A stretch of DNA of 64,000 bases, from assembly GCF_003952525.1 (NCBI RefSeq), contig NZ_CP034451.1:2418001-2482000 (forward strand), read 5' to 3'. This document shows, piece by piece, positions 62,609 through 64,000 of this stretch. Both the position numbers and the translations under genes were made by a program. This stretch comes from Mesorhizobium sp. M3A.F.Ca.ET.080.04.2.1 (lineage in GTDB: Bacteria > Pseudomonadota > Alphaproteobacteria > Rhizobiales > Rhizobiaceae). Under the pieces are notes generated by a model, which did not search any database, was not told the DNA's origin, and saw only the letters and a list, made by a program, of their open reading frames with translations. The number at the start of each line of letters is the position of its first letter. Position 1 is the first letter of the stretch.

Positions 62609-63301
62609 TCAGGGCTGCGGCTTTGCGTATCCGATCACGACGCGCGCCTCGCCGGCGAGATTGGTGACGACGCCTATATTGTCGTAGGCCCAGCTGCGCT
62701 CCAGCAGGCTTGCAACTTGGCGATCCTGGCCGAGGCCGACCTCGAATAGCAGTGCGCCGCCCGGCCGCAGATACCGCGCGGCATCTTTCACCACGCGCAT
62801 GTGGATGGCGATGCCATAGGGCCCGGCCGCAAAAGCCTCACGCGGCTCGAGCGCAAGCAGATGCGAGCGATCGCCTTCAAGCCGCTTCTCAGAGATGTAG
62901 GGCGGATTGCACACCACGACGTCGATCGTGGCTGGGGGCACCAAAGCAGACAGCGCTTCGAACAAATCGCCCTTTAGAACGAACACCCGATCAGCCAGCC
63001 CATGGTGTAGGACATTGCGGCTCGCCACCTCGGCACAGGCATCGGTAACATCGCTGGCCCAGACCCGCGCGCTTGGAACATGGCGGGCAATGGCACAAGC
63101 GAGATTGCCGGCGCCGCAGCACATGTCGACAACGCGTGGCGCCGGCAGGTTCATTTGGTGCAGGACATCGAGCGCGGTCGAGCCCAACAGCTCCGTCTCC
63201 GGTCTCGGAACGAGCGCACCGGAAGCGACAAGCATTTCCATTCCCATGAAGACCGCGCTGCCTCTGCTATAGGCATCCGCGACGTTGATGTCCTCGCTCA
63301 A
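62609..63301 (-). CDS. PrmC/HemK-like N5-glutamine methyltransferase
   Basis: A 230-residue class I SAM methyltransferase: the SAM motif VVDMCCGAGNLACAIARHVP, then NPPYIS, the signature of enzymes that methylate glutamine or similar amide nitrogens, and RPETELL of PrmC-type proteins. The N-terminal substrate domain of housekeeping PrmC is shortened. It converges with the ACP gene (20-base gap). A second PrmC-like enzyme next to two amide-forming synthetases suggests modification of the operon's product. Confidence 0.82.
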   Translation of the reverse strand: MSEDINVADAYSRGSAVFMGMEMLVASGALVPRPETELLGSTALDVLHQMNLPAPRVVDMCCGAGNLACAIARHVPSARVWASDVTDACAEVASRNVLHHGLADRVFVLKGDLFEALSALVPPATIDVVVCNPPYISEKRLEGDRSHLLALEPREAFAAGPYGIAIHMRVVKDAARYLRPGGALLFEVGLGQDRQVASLLERSWAYDNIGVVTNLAGEARVVIGYAKPQP

Positions 63302-63355
63302 GATTTGTCTCCACGGCGAGATCGAGCGTTCGTCGATTGTGCGGAAGCGATAGCG

Positions 63356-64000
63356 CTATTGTGCTGCCGCGCTTTCCAGCTCGTTGCTGAATCTGACCTC
63401 GATCGTATCTCCTGGCGCCACCTCGGCGTCCTCGTCCGTCGCCTGCTTGCGCCACTGCCCGTCGATCTTGCGGATGATCGTCAGCTGGGCCCGCACGGTC
63501 TCGCCGGCGATCGACAAAGGCGCGGCAGTCGCGCCCTGGGGCTGCAATTTCTGACTGGCTGCGCGAAGTCTTGCGCTGATGTCGGCCAGCCGGACCTCGG
63601 TGTCGCGCAGTTCGTTCAGCAGGCCGATCCGCCTCTGGTTCTCGTTTCGCTCGAGCTGCCTGGCGAAATCGTCCTGCAGGCGCCGCGTCCGCATGAGCTC
63701 GACGGATGTTTCCAGCGCCCGGGTGGACGATAAAAGGACTGCACGCCGGACGTCGGCGAGCCTGTTGTTCGTCAGGTTGCCGGCTTTGAACAGCCTCGTC
63801 ACCTGCGCAAGGTCCTCCTCGTCGGCCTTCACGCCATCGGCTTCGTCCTGCGCGCGCTTGATCAGTGCTTCGACCTGTGCTGCGGCGTCCCTGGCGCCCT
63901 TCTCCACAAAGCTCTGCTCTTGTTGATAGTTGTCCAGCGAGAGCTTCAGCGCTTCCGCTTCTGCCTTCGCTACGCCGGCCGCGAGCGCCGGAGTAAGGGG
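63356..64000 (-). CDS. Polysaccharide export protein, C-terminal part (ExoF-like; 5' end outside window)
   Basis: The frame is open to the right edge, so the N-terminus is not seen; about 214 residues are visible. They are mostly coiled coil (KLSLDNYQQEQSFVEKGARD, DAAAQVEALIKRAQDEADGVKADEEDLAQVTRLFKAGNLTNNRLADVRRAVLLSSTRALE) followed by a small beta-rich tail (AGETVRAQLTIIRKIDGQW, ending NELESAAAQ). The KAGNLTNNRLADVRR...LLSSTRALET pattern matches the C-terminal half of ExoF-type periplasmic/outer-membrane export proteins of succinoglycan-like systems. It probably begins an exopolysaccharide gene cluster to the right, in keeping with the epimerase remnant to the left. Confidence 0.72.
   Translation of the reverse strand, partial: PLTPALAAGVAKAEAEALKLSLDNYQQEQSFVEKGARDAAAQVEALIKRAQDEADGVKADEEDLAQVTRLFKAGNLTNNRLADVRRAVLLSSTRALETSVELMRTRRLQDDFARQLERNENQRRIGLLNELRDTEVRLADISARLRAASQKLQPQGATAAPLSIAGETVRAQLTIIRKIDGQWRKQATDEDAEVAPGDTIEVRFSNELESAAAQ

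Overview
The window is chromosomal DNA of an alphaproteobacterium of the order Hyphomicrobiales (Rhizobiales), most likely Mesorhizobium or a close relative. The evidence is the high G+C, the rhizobial palindromic intergenic repeats (RIME-like), a CtrA-type box in front of a Flp pilin, and the block murA / DUF2948 / hisD / UPF0262 / LMW phosphatase / infA / maf / yacG / tRNA-Phe, an order I recall from rhizobia.

Layout. (1) 1-7951: the 3' part of a giant VCBS/RTX type I-secreted adhesin with four near-identical 807-bp repeats, a small secreted protein and an LpoA-like lipoprotein. (2) 7960-20070: a complete tad (tight adherence) pilus locus in two divergent units around the flp pilin gene. 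cpaF-tadB-tadC-tadD-cpaA lie on the minus strand. flp-cpaB-cpaC-lipoprotein-tadG-tadE-tadF-cpaE lie on the plus strand. tadE is broken at a poly-C tract, and tadC has no good start in frame. (3) 20057-23614: an L,D-transpeptidase, small membrane proteins, a nuclease-like protein and a degenerate GGDEF protein. (4) 23896-26590: a degraded zone with an intact IS481-family element (6-bp target duplication), IS3-family wreckage and a frameshifted gene of unknown function.

(5) 26569-45083: an integrated element of about 18.5 kb bounded by a 23-bp direct repeat that is the 3' end of tRNA-Thr(GGT). It carries a tyrosine integrase beside the tRNA, a serine recombinase with a res-like repeat region, and a truncated family-A DNA polymerase-like gene beside a cluster of inverted repeats. 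It also carries phage-type zinc-knuckle proteins, a roughly 1010-residue virion-like protein with two wall-hydrolase domains, and several nuclease-like cargo genes (SRAP, HNH-like, CoiA-like, double PD-(D/E)XK). No capsid, portal, terminase or conjugation gene is visible. It does not match an element class I can name and is the best candidate here for an undescribed system.

(6) 45886-53871: core housekeeping genes interspersed with RIME-like palindromes. (7) 53953-64000: a broken UDP-glucuronate 4-epimerase, then a tightly coupled operon of an A-T-TE NRPS-like protein, a NadE-like synthetase, an AsnB-like amidotransferase, an AMP-dependent ligase and a stand-alone acyl carrier protein. It is followed in convergent orientation by a PrmC-like methyltransferase and a partial polysaccharide-export protein. 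The enzymes suggest a small acyl/amide product, possibly a polysaccharide decoration.
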